Assembly: GCA_907164885.2 (NCBI GenBank)
Contig: OU015500.1
Span: 54,004,283-54,068,282, forward strand
Direction of reading: 5' to 3'
Origin: Dolomedes plantarius
Taxonomy: Eukaryota > Arthropoda > Arachnida > Araneae > Dolomedidae
DNA length: 64,000 nucleotides
The notes beneath the pieces are model-generated. The model did not search any database. It was given only the letters and a program-made list of their open reading frames with translations, and was not told the DNA's origin. Positions 33,125 through 45,610 of this stretch are shown piece by piece. Every line of letters starts with the position of its first letter. The stretch's first letter is position 1. A program made the position numbers and the translations under genes.

Positions 33125-34639
33125 CACTGGTTATCAAAAATTAAGGAAAAGTCACAAAAATAGCGATTACTCAAAAAGTTACGCGTAGAATATATTGAAA
33201 CTTATACATATTATACAACACATAGATACGTATAAAATAGCATAAAAAGAAATCACCAGACAATTATGGTGTTATAGAAACTAGCATAGGTATACAATGG
33301 ACAAATCGGATGTGTCAGTTTGGTATAGGAAAAGTACCATTAATATGGCGCATGATTCCCATAGAAGCAATACAGCACATACAGCGATGTGTGATGCTGT
33401 CAAGTATGTGGTCTATGTGTTCGGTAGGAGGTGAGAAACATAGCTCTTGCAAAGCAGTTGAAAGCGTAGCTAGTGTGCTAGGAGAAACATTGAGAGCAGC
33501 TATAGGTCTCCCTAAAGCGTCCCAAACATGCTCGATCGGATTCAGGTCCGGTGATCAAGCTGCCCACTCCATGCGCTGAATTGTATCCTGCTCAAAATAA
33601 GCATCAAAGATGAGAGCCCCGTGCTTTCTCGCGTTATCGTCCTGTAGCTCGAAAACGCCACCTATTGCCCCGGCATAAGGGAGCACAAAAGTATCAAGAA
33701 TGTCATCTCTATAGGTGTGAGCATTCACATTTCCACGGGGAAAGACATTGAGGTCTTTGCGTCCACACAATGACATACCACCCCAAACACAGATGCTACC
33801 TGATCCGTATGCATCTCTTTCATGGATGTGTGATGAACGAAAACGAGTTACAGGTTCTCTTCAAATCAAAATACGCCTACTATCACTTTGGAGGCTAAAT
33901 CTGGACTCATCTGTAAAGAGAACAGCCCTCCATTGATCACGCGTCCAGAGGACATGTCGACGTGCCCACTGCAAACGTTCCTGCCTATGGCGTGACGTGA
34001 GCGGGACGCAAATGGCTGGTGGCCTCGCAAAAAGACCACCTCCGCAAAGCCTTCTACGAACGGTTGACGTTGATACCAACCTTCCGGAGCTTGCAGCGAG
34101 GTAGGATCTCAGTTCAAACGGATTTTCGATTCTATTCCTTCGTGCGCATAATGACAAATATCGCTCATCGACACTAGTCTTAGCTTATGTTTGTCCTTGG
34201 CTGAACCTCCTGGATGCCGAATCCGTGGTTTGAAATTGTTGCCAAAGTCTATGAACCACAGACGGACTCAAATTTAGCTATCTCGCCACTTCTGTCTGAC
34301 TTTGTCCTGCCTCTAGTCTCCCAATAGTTCGTCATCGCAGTTCTTCAGTCAAATGATGCCTGGGGGTCATTGCTACAATTTGGCTATGCCAGATGTCTAA
34401 TCTCAGCCTCGTAGTCACAATTGCCACCTTGGTCTGAAACATGCACTTTTATGGCCCTCACAAATGACGTATTCCGACTGCAGCGCCACGATTTTGCATA
34501 ATGCAGTATTTTTCATCACCTTTTACTTAACAACATATTCAAATTTTAAACAGATTGGCCTAGATTTGAGAGAACGTGTTATCCCTAGTCCTTGTTATCC
34601 CTCTTTTTGTGATTTTTCCTTAAATTTTGAGAACTAGTG
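33125..34639 (-). mobile_element. Tc1-like transposon, 1515 bp, both ends present
   Basis: The left terminus CACTGGTTATCAAAAATTAA and the right terminus (opposite strand CACTAGTTCTCAAAATTTAA) form ~36-bp imperfect inverted repeats. TA dinucleotides stand at 33123-33124 and 34640-34641, the target site of Tc1/mariner elements. The transposase relic inside is on the minus strand. Size and layout are normal for Tc1, so this copy is complete in length but coding-dead. Confidence 0.92.
33300..34370 (-). pseudogene. Tc1-like transposase, full-length but broken
   Basis: The start is the ATG complementary to 34368-34370. The two N-terminal helix-turn-helix parts are readable with stops (TIGRLEAGQSQTEVAR, then SVVHRLWQQFQ). 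An open frame at 34157-33861 covers the linker and the first catalytic Asp (WRAVLFTDESRFS). A frame at 33776-33555 holds the second Asp (FELQDDNARKHGALIF, family QDDNARPH). A further frame near 33555-33310 holds the third acidic residue (DLNPIEHVWDALGR). All three members of the DDE triad therefore remain, but at least two in-frame stops in the first 60 codons and two frame changes prevent expression. Confidence 0.92.
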
Positions 34640-34641
34640 TA

Positions 34642-35335
34642 GTTACACGGAATGACCCAAGCGTCATTAGATCATTCCAAAATATAATAACCTTTTCACA
34701 GTTCATTTTTTTTAAATGTTTTCTTTCAGATTATTCTGTAATACCCGGAAAATAATTATGGAGAAATTTAAGACAGAGCGACAAGTAAATATTATCTAAT
34801 TTTATATAGAAAATAAACAATGAATTGTGCTAACCAAAAAAGAGCATACATTAGTTATTTTGTGGTAAAAAGACCACCATCTAAACAAGAAATACTCAAT
34901 ATATTTTGATGGTTTCAAAAACAGGAGGCTGTGGACAGAGAGTGGTTTATTTTGTGTTGGGAGGGCACGTACATGAAAGCCCCAGAACTTTATCCAACGC
35001 GTACGTTGGAGTATTCAAGATGAGCCTTCAACATCAACTCGACGACGGACCCAGTACCTGGCCACAGCCCGAATCTCCCTATAGGGAATTTAAAGGATGC
35101 TGAAGTGATTCCCGTATAAGGTGCAGCTACTGCAGCCAGCTGATTTTTTTAAAGAGGATTTTTTCGCGAAACTCATAATAGAATTGTACTCCAAGCTCCG
35201 TGGATTTAACGGCTCCAGAAGAACATGTGTAGGGATATATGAAAGACAGAGTATACCGTAACAAATGTTAAACCATCCAGCAATCTAAGAGCGACAAAGA
35301 AATGGAAGGTATAAAACAAGAAACATTACGACACG
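34642..35335. other. Unassigned spacer
   Basis: A slightly GC-richer part (34915-35110) is open for 65 codons without any motif I recognise. It is possibly a degraded element. Confidence 0.4.
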
Positions 35336-35339
35336 TGAT

Positions 35340-35712
35340 CGTGGGGTTACAAGTGAAACACACTAAGTCAAAATTATCAAATTTCAGATTTTCACCTTTT
35401 CTAGGCCAGAAAAAGGAGATGCTTCTGCTGGTGAAATCCACTAAGTCATATCTCTGTTTATTTCAGTTTTGTAATCACATTAAGTACTCTATCCTAGTAC
35501 TTTTTAAAGGTGAAACACATAAACAATCCTGAGGATAATAATATAAAATAAGTATATGAAGGCCAAGACTGGTTCGTAGTTAGCAAAAATAAGGCCAGGG
35601 CTATAATTTAATTTGATTTAATAATGTTAGTACCAAATAAAATTTAAAAAAAGCTCAGCATTTTCTCAAAATCAGATTTTTTGACTTAGTGTGTTTCACC
35701 TGTAACCCCACG
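35340..35712. mobile_element. MITE, 373 bp, ~34-bp inverted repeats
   Basis: GTGGGGTTACAAGTGAAACA at 35341 onward and its inverse ending at 35711 match at all but one of about 33 positions (the repeats run on through CACACTAAGTCAAAA). TGAT is present on both outer sides (35336-35339, 35713-35716). The interior is AT-rich and noncoding. Superfamily is not clear from the ends. Confidence 0.88.
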
Positions 35713-35716
35713 TGAT

Positions 35717-37126
35717 GGAGCGCAACTTAAAGAAAGCCCACCAGTGTCAAGAACAAAATGGTGACTATTTGAAGGACGTAATTTATAAAACTATATAGAC
35801 ATGATTTCAAAGAAGTGTATTTATTAGTTATGAAAGAAAAAAAAATTAATAAATAAAATAATTATTCTATTTTAAAATATTCTCGGGTCTTTTGAGTCTC
35901 CATGTATCTTCTCTGAGTTAACATGATCGTAGCGGGATCTTAATGAAACGTTTCTTTAATTTCTTGTTCTTATTTTAGTCATGATCCAATCTATAAAAGT
36001 AGAGTTCTTCCTCATGATAACCACGGCGTTTTTAAGATATTTACATCTTAACTTATCAATTCTTGGAATGAGTTGAGACTGAAACTATAATATATTAAAG
36101 AAGTTATGTCTCTTCTCCTTAATCACACATCGACATATTTACTGGAAAAAATAAAACAAGTACGTATATACAACCAGAAAAGTTATTAATAAAATAAAGG
36201 ATAATATAATAAATATTATTCACAAAATTAATCAATCATTTTAAAAAATGTATGAGGTAATTAAAAAGCCCCTTAACATGTATTATTGTACAAAGAGTAT
36301 TTTCAAGACGAAAAATACAATTCCTCGCCTAATCACTTCAAAGAAACAAACAAATTTTCAAACTTTTGTGCAGATTGGTGGGTCAAACACACTTAACGAA
36401 GCTAAGACGTACTCTCAACTAAGTTGGTTAGGTGTTGAAAAATCACGTTCACTTAGATGAAAAGCTTTTATGAGAACCCTCTCCCTCCCATCCCTTAAGT
36501 GGTTGTGGGATGGAGGGTCAAAGGCGATAACATTTTTTTAAAGAGTGCGTTGTTTTTCAAGCACGAAAAAAAACTCAAGTTTAAATTTGTTTTGTTTAGT
36601 GTATGTCGTATAAAAGTTTAAAATAGATTTTTAGATATGAACAGCCTTTTTCTTAACTTCAGTCACCAAATGGGTATAAAGCAGATTTGTCCATAAAATG
36701 CTATAACACTATTTGATTATCAGACGATTTTGAAATGGTGGCCGACATTCTAGCTCATAGACTGAGACCAAACTAATATTGCAAACTGATACAAGGAAAA
36801 CACACCTTTGGGTTCTTGGCAACTCTAATTAAAACAGTAATTCCCAAAGTTAAAATAACATTCTTCAAATGGACGCCTTCAAACCCCACCATTTTTAAAA
36901 CACATGCAGAACTGTTATGTTCCTTTTATTTATTCATTCAGGTAACTTTCAACCATTTATTATTGATTTTTCACATACATATTTTTACTAAATTGTTATT
37001 TGACCCAAGAAAAACATAAAATAAACGAGTCTATTTTAGTGTTATCGGGCTACGCCAGCAGGAAAATTTTTCTGTTCGCTACAGTGATAACAACTCATCT
37101 TAAAATGTATAAAAGTCACATCAGCT
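35717..37126. other. AT-rich spacer, no gene
   Basis: Only chance frames (up to 70 codons). A GC-rich imperfect hairpin (CCCTCCCATCCC / GGGATGGAGGG) lies at about 36485-36518. Confidence 0.5.
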
Positions 37127-37268
37127 TAATTGGAGGAAATATGTATGTACAGCATTTAATACGTTCCGTACAGTAAAAAGGACCTGACAAGGAAGAAACA
37201 TAAAAAGGTTCAACTATAGAGAGAGTCCTTCCCCGGAGTAAGTGAAGTGTGCAAATAAAATTTCTTAA
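37127..37268 (+). repeat. ~170-bp satellite, left part of array
   Basis: The partial unit starts at TTAATTGGAGGAAATATG and ends CAAATAAAATTTCTTAA, where the transposon is inserted. It is homologous to the units at 40026-40566. Confidence 0.85.
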
Positions 37269-37858
37269 GGTATCCGCCTACCTTCGGAGGTGATTTTCTG
37301 TAATATCTTAACAATTGGCTACTCATGGGCATTATATTATGTAACGGGGTTAAAAACTTTGAATAACATGTAAAATATTTGCATATCTTTAAATATTTTG
37401 ATTTTGAGGCTCAAAATATGCATAAAAATAGCAATAAAATGCAATTACGTAAAACATGATAAGTCAAATTCATATCAAGATATTTTTATTCTGTAAATTT
37501 TATTATGATAACTGAAACCTTATTCAGGCTAGGAACTCGTACCATAAATATAATTCTGCAATTTAAAAATTTACTCAAGTTGACATTTCAACACACTGAA
37601 AATACTTCAAATTGTATGACAATTCCCAACTAGTATCAGCAAAAAAAATTAAAAATAATGTAACTATAATCACAGTATGAGTACCAATCCTGAATCAATC
37701 CCCTTAGAGTATTCTCATAAAGTTTCATTACAATACAAGCATGATTTTTTGAGTTATGGTGTTTTACGTTAAAGTAAAATTCGAAAAACTTGATATTGAG
37801 AAAAAGCAAAAAGTATAATTCAACTCTAAATACTACCTGTAAAATAAAAAAATTAATA

Positions 37859-38010
37859 TCAAAAGGCTCCTGTTTTATATACTTCACCATCTGTGTTATT
37901 TAAAACATTTACTCTTTTTTTCCTGATGGCTTTTAAAACCTTTCTGCGTTTCTGTGCAACAGGGGTTGTATGACGCTCAGAATCATGAATTCGGATGTTA
38001 TCTAACTTCG
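37859..38010 (-). pseudogene. Frameshifted C-terminal tail of the transposase
   Basis: Directly after the stop of the 515-residue frame, another minus-strand frame encodes LDNIRIHDSERHTTPVAQKR, then a basic run (RRKVLKAIRKKR), ending VYKTGAF and a stop at 37859-37861. Related transposases carry this kind of basic Arg/Lys tail in the same frame as the catalytic domain. A single-base change near 38003-38008 would explain the split. It is the only obvious lesion in the gene. Confidence 0.78.
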
Positions 38011-39549
38011 ATATCCATTTACAGTAAAAACGCCTGGATTTTTAATATCCATCTTATTTATCACTTTTAAGCAGCCTTCATACCCTTCATTATACTGTAT
38101 AACTGCATCATACGCCCCCAACTTTACTGTTTTCAGGCAAACGAATATATCTTTTGGTACTCTCTGCCATAAAACACCATTAAAACATTCGTTTGCAGTT
38201 TGGGTTTTCCCATGCAAACATTTGCTTAGTAATTCTCTAGAACAGAGCTCTAAGTATGTTGGTTTTATAATATTCAAAATAGTATTTGGTAAACCAGGAT
38301 ATTTGTCTTTTACACATGTTTTACCATCAGCTACAGCTCTCTGATAGTAACACCAGCTATCATTACCAATCGGGCCTTGCCCGTGCATTGGTTTTTTAGA
38401 ATTAGATGCACATTGAAATAAAGCAGCAATCACGTTTTGCTGCATGCGTTGTAAATCATTTACATTAGCACGAATAGCGATGCCATAATAGTTTTGGAGT
38501 CTGTCTATGAATGCATCAGTCAATTTTCCCTTTCCCGAGATACCTTTAGTTTTTGTTTTGAGTTTTCTCAAACGGGAACCAACTCGCTTTTGGATGTGCC
38601 CAATGCACTCCAATTTTGTTACAGTATTGTCACCGTAAGTATGTTGTACAGACAAAAAACCTTTAGAGTCTCCGTCTCCGTAATATTTTGTATACTTTAA
38701 GTTACGATGCTTCACAGACCTCTGAAATATTCTTGATGCACCCACGGTTTCCATTTTTGCTGCAGATCCTTCAAAATTACAATGACACACATGATCAGCT
38801 TTCAGTGTTTGAAACTCGGCATTCTTTGGCATTTTTTGCATTTGTTTACACGTGACGCAGTATGAGGACATGACTTCCAAGTCTAATATTTTGCCAGTAT
38901 CCACTGAAATCGCAGCAACACAGCCGTTCAAGGATGTGTATCCTCTACGCTGCCACGTACCGTCAAGAGAAACACCACATTCCTCACTTTTGGTTTTTGA
39001 AACAACTTCACCAGCTGCTTTTATCATTGAATTTTCTGCTACTTCTGTGACAACTTTCAAAATTTTTTCTTCATGTGATTTGTATGTAACTTTGGCAATC
39101 TTTAACAAATTTAGGGTAGAACAAAGTTTATATGCTGCTGAGAAACCTTTCCCAATTTGTCTCATTCCATAGACATATCTTTTGTTTATTTCTGGTTCTT
39201 TATTAGTTTTCTTAGATGAAGCAAAACCTTTCAGAAAGTCGCAACATTTACATTTTAAAACAAAATGGGAACATAATCCATATCTTGAATCTTCAGTTAA
39301 AATCAATGCATCATTTAAACATTTTGGACAGGTAAGTTCAGCAAAAACACTTAGCAATATCTCTAAATCAATAATTCGGTTTCCACTTACTGACTCATTC
39401 GCCAATTCAACTTTTAAAGTAGAAGTTTGTAGCTTTGATGAACTGGAGGTGTTTACTACTTCACTCTTTGAAGCGTTGTTTTGAGTGATTTTAGTATATT
39501 TATTTCCATGGAAATGACGTTTTCTTGTTCTGGCTATACTCTTTCCCAT
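38002..39549 (-). CDS. Mutator-like-domain transposase, near intact (515 aa)
   Basis: This is the only long intact reading frame in the window. It can start at MISFC (39576), but the second Met, MGKSIARTRKRHFHGN at 39549, matches how family members begin (basic Arg/Lys/His start). Numbered from 39576, a zinc-like cluster (C83, C86, C102, C109, C111, C112) is followed by the catalytic domain of the arthropod Mutator-like transposase family. That domain has VSLDGTWQRRG (D205), YYGDGDSKGF (D301/D303), LECIGHIQKRVGSRLRKLK, DRLQNYYGIAIR, GPIGNDSWCYYQR, SKCLHGKTQTANECFNGVLW (E463) and LGAYDAVIQYN. The expected acidic residues are all present. The frame ends early at VNGYRS; the normal basic tail continues in another frame (see 37859-38010). 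Nuclear DDE transposase by family; activity untested. Confidence 0.93.
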   Translation of the reverse strand: MGKSIARTRKRHFHGNKYTKITQNNASKSEVVNTSSSSKLQTSTLKVELANESVSGNRIIDLEILLSVFAELTCPKCLNDALILTEDSRYGLCSHFVLKCKCCDFLKGFASSKKTNKEPEINKRYVYGMRQIGKGFSAAYKLCSTLNLLKIAKVTYKSHEEKILKVVTEVAENSMIKAAGEVVSKTKSEECGVSLDGTWQRRGYTSLNGCVAAISVDTGKILDLEVMSSYCVTCKQMQKMPKNAEFQTLKADHVCHCNFEGSAAKMETVGASRIFQRSVKHRNLKYTKYYGDGDSKGFLSVQHTYGDNTVTKLECIGHIQKRVGSRLRKLKTKTKGISGKGKLTDAFIDRLQNYYGIAIRANVNDLQRMQQNVIAALFQCASNSKKPMHGQGPIGNDSWCYYQRAVADGKTCVKDKYPGLPNTILNIIKPTYLELCSRELLSKCLHGKTQTANECFNGVLWQRVPKDIFVCLKTVKLGAYDAVIQYNEGYEGCLKVINKMDIKNPGVFTVNGYRS

Positions 39550-40025
39550 TTCAACAATAAAACAAAAGCTTATCAAAGAAGAATTACTAGCTTATGAGTA
39601 CTTTCGTAACACAAAAACTGCAAGACGCGATCAAAGTTTAAGCGAAGTAAACAGCGATTTTGTTGCCAAATATCTGAGTAAAACATTTTGTTGCCAGATT
39701 AATTATACGCATTTTAAATATCTTAAACTTTATTTATTTTCTTTTTAAACTGAATTTATGTGCAGGAACAAATTTTTAAGCTTAAACTATGTAAAATTTC
39801 AATGTAAACAAATATTTAAGTTCACTTCCGGTAGCGGAATGCTACTTCCGGCTTCAAAAAATAACAACCAACTAGTATTTAAATGCCTATAACTCAAGTT
39901 CTAAGCAAGATAGAAACAAAATTCAAACTGATTTAGAAAGCTAAGATATCAGGCTTTAATATTAAGCCAGAAATAGAAAATCGATATTTTGATCGAAAAT
40001 TGCGTTTTAAAGGTAGGCGGATACC

Positions 40026-40566
40026 TAAATATTAAATTCTAGCATTAGTTCGAATTAATTAGAGGAAATATATATGTACAGAAATTTATACGTTCCGTAC
40101 GGTGAATAGGACATGACAATGGAGAAATATAAAACAGTTCAGTTACAGAGAGACAGGCCGTCCCCAAAGTAAATGAAATGTACAAATAAAATATCTTAAT
40201 ATTAAATTCTAGAAATAGTTGGAAATAATTGGAGGAAATATATATGTACAGCAATTTATCCGTTCTTTACGATGAATAGGACATGAGAATGGAGAAATAT
40301 AAAAAGGTTCAGTTACAAAGAGAGTCATTCCCCGAAGTATGTGAAGTGTGCAAATAAAATTTCTTAATATTAAATTCTAGCATTGGTTGAAATTAATTGG
40401 AGGAAATGCATATATGCAGCATTTAATACGTCCCGTCCAGTATAAAAGACCTGAGAAGAGAGAAGCATAATAAGGTGCAATAATAGAGACAGACCTTCCC
40501 CGGAGTAAGTAAAGTGCATATGCCAATAAAACTTCTAAATATTAAATTCTAGCATTAGTTGATTAG
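40026..40566 (+). repeat. ~170-bp satellite, right part of array
   Basis: Three further units whose ATTAAATTCTAG landmark starts at 40031, 40201, 40369 and 40541, giving periods of 170, 168 and 172 bp. Each unit contains TTGGAGGAAAT, a CGT(T/C)CCGT(A/C)C(A/G)GT stretch and a CAAATAAAA end. Confidence 0.93.
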
Positions 40567-41465
<899 letters not shown>

Positions 41466-42320
41466 ATATTTAGCTGCGTTCCACTGTAGAATTTAATGAC
41501 TGAGTAAAAGAAATAATATTCCTATTGAGATTCCCTTCTGATAAAGCGCTTACCATCAGAATGGAATATTTATGTTCTCTTATAAACATAATCTAAATAA
41601 AAATAGAATAAAAAGAAATTTGATGTAGGAAATGACAAATATTTTTTTAATAATATAATTAATCTTGATTAATTTAATTCATTTTAATCTATCGTAAAAA
41701 ATAAATTTTGATGCTGTTGGAATAAAAGTCTTATCGATCCCAATTCTTTCCGGGAATTATTAATGAAGGGAAGATTAATAAAATATTTAATATAGTAAAT
41801 TCCGACGCGAAAACACGAACCTATGTAATTTGCTCTACTGATGAAATGCGCCTCGACGAGAAACTAATTAAACACAGGAATTAATTGTTCTAAGCATCAT
41901 AATTTTTGAGACTTTAGTTCGCGGAGAATTTCGAATCATGTATTTTAATAAAGCCTTAGATTTTCTTTCTAAATAACACGCAGTACGCTAAAACATTATT
42001 TTTAATACTAAATCATTAGTCAAAATGCATAAATTTTAATACCATAATTGTTACAAACGTTATCTTTTCACTATTTCTATATTTTGTGAAATACCGAAAA
42101 ATGTTTTATTTATTTAAATATTATACAGAGCTTAATTTTTGAGCAAATTTCCTAGACATTATTGGAAGAAGAGATTTAAAGATATTACTTTTCATTCTCA
42201 GATGGTGTTTATAGTTAGGTTAGTAATTTTTTCAGCCTAATAGCTAAAAGTAAATAAATATAACAAGGTGCAAATAGGAATGCTATATCTTGCTGCGATA
42301 GTTCACACAAAAACAAGAAA

Positions 42321-42370
<50 letters not shown>

Positions 42371-43320
42371 GGGGAGAGAAAGAGAGAAATGATTGCTAAT
42401 GAATTTGGCAGACATATATACCATTTTAATAGAAAACGTATGAAACAAGGATAAAATAATAAAAAAATCTCTGTAAAATTAAGGTTATAATACATAAAAG
42501 GTTTATCCCAGATGGTTTATATCTCAACGCTCAAATTGAGAAAAAAACTACACATTCGTGCAAAATATTATTGAAATTCAAACAAAAATATGAGCCTTCT
42601 GGCAAATGGTGAGAGCCTTAAATGTCGCTGTATTTTAAATAGTTTGAATTACACTGGGAATATTGGCAACAGACATTTGTAATTTTTTTCTTAAAAATGC
42701 TATACATATTATATTTTGTCGTCTTGGGCTTCATTGTCTGTGTAGGTCCTAATATTTGGTTGGAAACGACATAAAGACACGCTGAAATAATATTATTCCT
42801 CAAATTTTGGACAATTTGAACCTCTATTGCCTAATCACACCTAGTGGTAGAAATTATTAACTTAAGGACGTCCAATAGTATTCAGTATGGTTCATTGCTA
42901 ACTTAAACTTTAAATTAATTATGCTTCAAAAGCTTAATACATAAGAATTCATTTTAATAGCATAGTACCATATATTTGCTTTTTAATGAAATTTTCTTTT
43001 CTTAGTATAATGGCTAATCTGCTGCACAAAATACCTATACAATAACGCTTTTTATGAATTTATACCATACATATGTATGATGGATGAAAAGAATACACAA
43101 AAATACCAATTAATAATTTATTTTACTTGGGAAGCTATCACAATTGGAGTTAGCGTACAAGACTCTTATGTGATTTGTTAAATTTTACTTAGTTATTGTT
43201 GAAAAAATTCGACAATAATACCGCTACCAGAGGTTTCGCTTATACGCATTTTAGAACCTGAGGACCAGTTGTCGCGTAGCAATTCCTACATACTCAGCTA
43301 ATGGTTATGCACCTGTTCGG
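41466..43320. other. AT-rich spacer with a short AT tract
   Basis: No gene. (AT)n lies at 42320-42366. Confidence 0.5.
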
Positions 43321-44059
43321 TTAACCCATCAATGCCTAGCGTTCCATTTTAGGGACGCTTCTAAAAATGTATCAAAATCTCACAGGAATTACTCTTTCAA
43401 CATAATTTTTTCATAAAAGTATGCTTAAATATTAGTTTATTTGATATTCAATAGATGGCAGCAGATATTTAGCATTTGGGTGATAATATAGCCTTTTGAA
43501 TTTCAAGTCAGACACGAAAGTAGTTTTTAACAGTGTCAAGACAAAAAAGGTAAGTTTGCTTCCTTATTTACCAATAATATATCTTCCATTTAACAAATAT
43601 AACAGTAAATACAATTGCAAGAATGCGTTTTTTTTAATTGCACATAGTTTTAAATTTTGGTCGTTGTTTTGCGTTTTGAATTACGTCCCTAAAAAGGGAC
43701 GCTAGGCTTAGGAGGGCACGTTGATTTTCTATTTGGAACGGATCAATGATATGTTTGTTTTCCAATGGGATTTCCCACAAACATTTAAAGATTTGATTAA
43801 AGGCTATAAATAATAATAATAATATATTATTATTGATATTTACATAAATTTAATTGAAATTAATTCAGTACTACTTATCTTTAATAATGAATAAATAATC
43901 CAACCAACTTCATTACTAATTTCCACTAATTGCTAGTGGTTGTGTTAAAATAATCAAAATTTTGAGCAGATTGTATAGACATAGATTTTCATGAAATTAA
44001 TATTACAATCATAATCATATTATATAAATACATAGTTTGAACTAAATATATAGATTATA

Positions 44060-45026
44060 AAAGCTTCTTTTTTTAGTTTGACAGTGGAAGAAGCTGGGGC
44101 ATTATCACAACAGCTATCTGATGATGAATTATTAAAGGAGGCTGATGTTTGTATTTGTCCACCTTCCCTGGAGAATGAAATTACTGATGAAGACAGTGGA
44201 CCTGAGGATACAATAGACATTGACAGATTATCAAGTCTAGTTAAGAGCTCCAGCTGCAATAACAATTAAAATGTTAGATAGGAGTTAAGAGCATGTTGGA
44301 GACTTTTACACATCAAGTGATGATGAACAAACGGATGATCCTCCTCCATGCAAGTCTACGAAAATTAAACCTAAGAAAAATAAGCCAAAGAAAAAGCCTG
44401 AGCAACTAACATAGACTGATAAGGATATCCCCAGTAAAGGATTTAATGTCACTGGAACAGTTCGTTCTAATTGTACTGATGACTGTCCATTAACAGATAT
44501 TACATCATTCAAGAAACGAAAAAGAGGTACTTTTGAATATAAATATGATGAGAAGCAGAAAAATGTAATTTTAGTTAGATGGAAAGACAACAATGTTGTG
44601 ACAATAGCCTCTAATGCATATGGTTTTTACCCTTTGGTAAAAGCAAAACGATGGTCAAACAGTAATAGAAAAACAATTTAAATTGACTCAAACTAATTCA
44701 AATATATAATCAGTGCATTGGAGGTACTGATAGGACGGATCCAAATATTGCAACTTATCGTTGTTCAATCCGCAACAAAAAGTGGTAGTGGCTTCTTTTT
44801 GTTTTTGGTTAGGAGGCTGCTGTTCAAAATGCATGGCTGTTATATCATCTTTGTCCGTCATCAAACATAAACTCCTTGACTCTTCTTCAATTCCGCAGAC
44901 AGATAACTTTGCCATACTTTCAGAAATATTCTGCGGATAAAAAACTGCAGCCAGAGGAGTCTTTACAGAGACCAAAGGCATTAAAATCAAGAGTTCCTCA
45001 TATTATCAGGTATGACGGAGATAAAC
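44060..45026 (+). pseudogene. piggyBac 1 transposase, core deleted
   Basis: The acidic N terminus is open at 44078-44266 (MTVEEAGALSQQLSDDELL, ENEITDEDSGPED). It is followed by a linker with TSSDDEQTDDPPP and a Lys-rich tract up to TDKDIPS. The sequence then jumps at about 44435 to the C-terminal third: NVTGTVRSNCTDDCPL, KRGTFEYKYDEKQKNVILVR and NNVVTIASNAYGFYPL, and after a frame change QCIGGTDRTDPNIATYRCSI with RNKKWWW. The deletion removes the catalytic aspartates, so this was a non-autonomous derivative before Copia entered at 45027. Confidence 0.87.
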
Positions 45027-45536
45027 TGTAGTGTTCTTTTCTCTCTTCGTCGGAAAACGCGATATTCAAAAATGTGTCATGAACGGGGTTTTGTTTAAGC
45101 AGTAACAATTCAGCGAGTGTATTGGGGCTTTCAGCCATTGTGTTAGTAGCTGTTTTTGCAGCAAGTTTGATATTTAGATGTGTTTGCGACGTATTGTCGA
45201 GCCATTAAGTTTGTATCCCTTCTTTCTTCCTGTACCTATCCCAATCTTTACCGATTCAGTTTAAGTATGTTCTTTCAAAATTAAAGTAGGATAATTTTTG
45301 CCCGTTCATGACACGATTATCTGTATTCTTTTTTTGTTTAATGGTTAAGTTTTGTAAATATTTTTCTTCCAAGCTATTGGATCAAATCGATCCCTATTTT
45401 TTACTATGTTTTTATGTAAAATAAGAAAAATGAAGGCATTTTAGTTAGCCTCATCACGTCTACTTTTTTGCGAAAGGTTTTTTTTTTTTCAGATAATTAG
45501 TGATGGGACAAGTTATGATGTTTTATCCACCCAACA
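45027..45536 (+). repeat. Copia 5' LTR
   Basis: Begins TGTAGTG and ends CCACCCAACA. Aligned by eye to the 3' LTR it differs at roughly one base in twenty, so the insertion is not recent. Confidence 0.92.
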
Positions 45537-45539
45537 AAA

Positions 45540-45551
45540 TGGTAGCAGAGC
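45540..45551 (+). promoter_or_regulatory. Copia primer binding site, initiator tRNA-Met
   Basis: TGGTAGCAGAGC, three bases after the LTR, is complementary to the 3' end of eukaryotic initiator methionine tRNA (…GCTCTGCTACCA). Confidence 0.85.
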
Positions 45552-45610
45552 GTGGTTTACGCATTGTCCCTCTGTGCTTATCTGAAATTAGTGTAAGAAG
45601 TAAAGCTTAA

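Larger units (their letters stand above)
37269..40025 (-). mobile_element. DNA transposon with Mutator-like-domain transposase, 2757 bp
   Basis: The ends GGTATCCGCCTACCTT (37269) and its inverse AAGGTAGGCGGATACC (ending 40025) form ~16-bp perfect inverted repeats. TTAA precedes the left end (37265-37268). The right flank is TAAA, or CTAA if shifted by one, so the duplication is TTAA-like but not exact. The surrounding satellite shows directly what the empty site was. TTAA with this transposase family suggests a Kolobok-like element, although the protein domain is catalogued as Mutator-like. I leave the superfamily open. Confidence 0.85.

Noticed and set aside
39182..39484. 100-codon plus-strand frame opposite the transposase
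   Set aside because: Antisense to a strongly supported coding region; no motif.
38002..39549. Domesticated host gene
   Set aside because: It still sits between perfect inverted repeats inside a satellite array and carries a frameshift; it looks like a recent transposon, not a conserved host gene.
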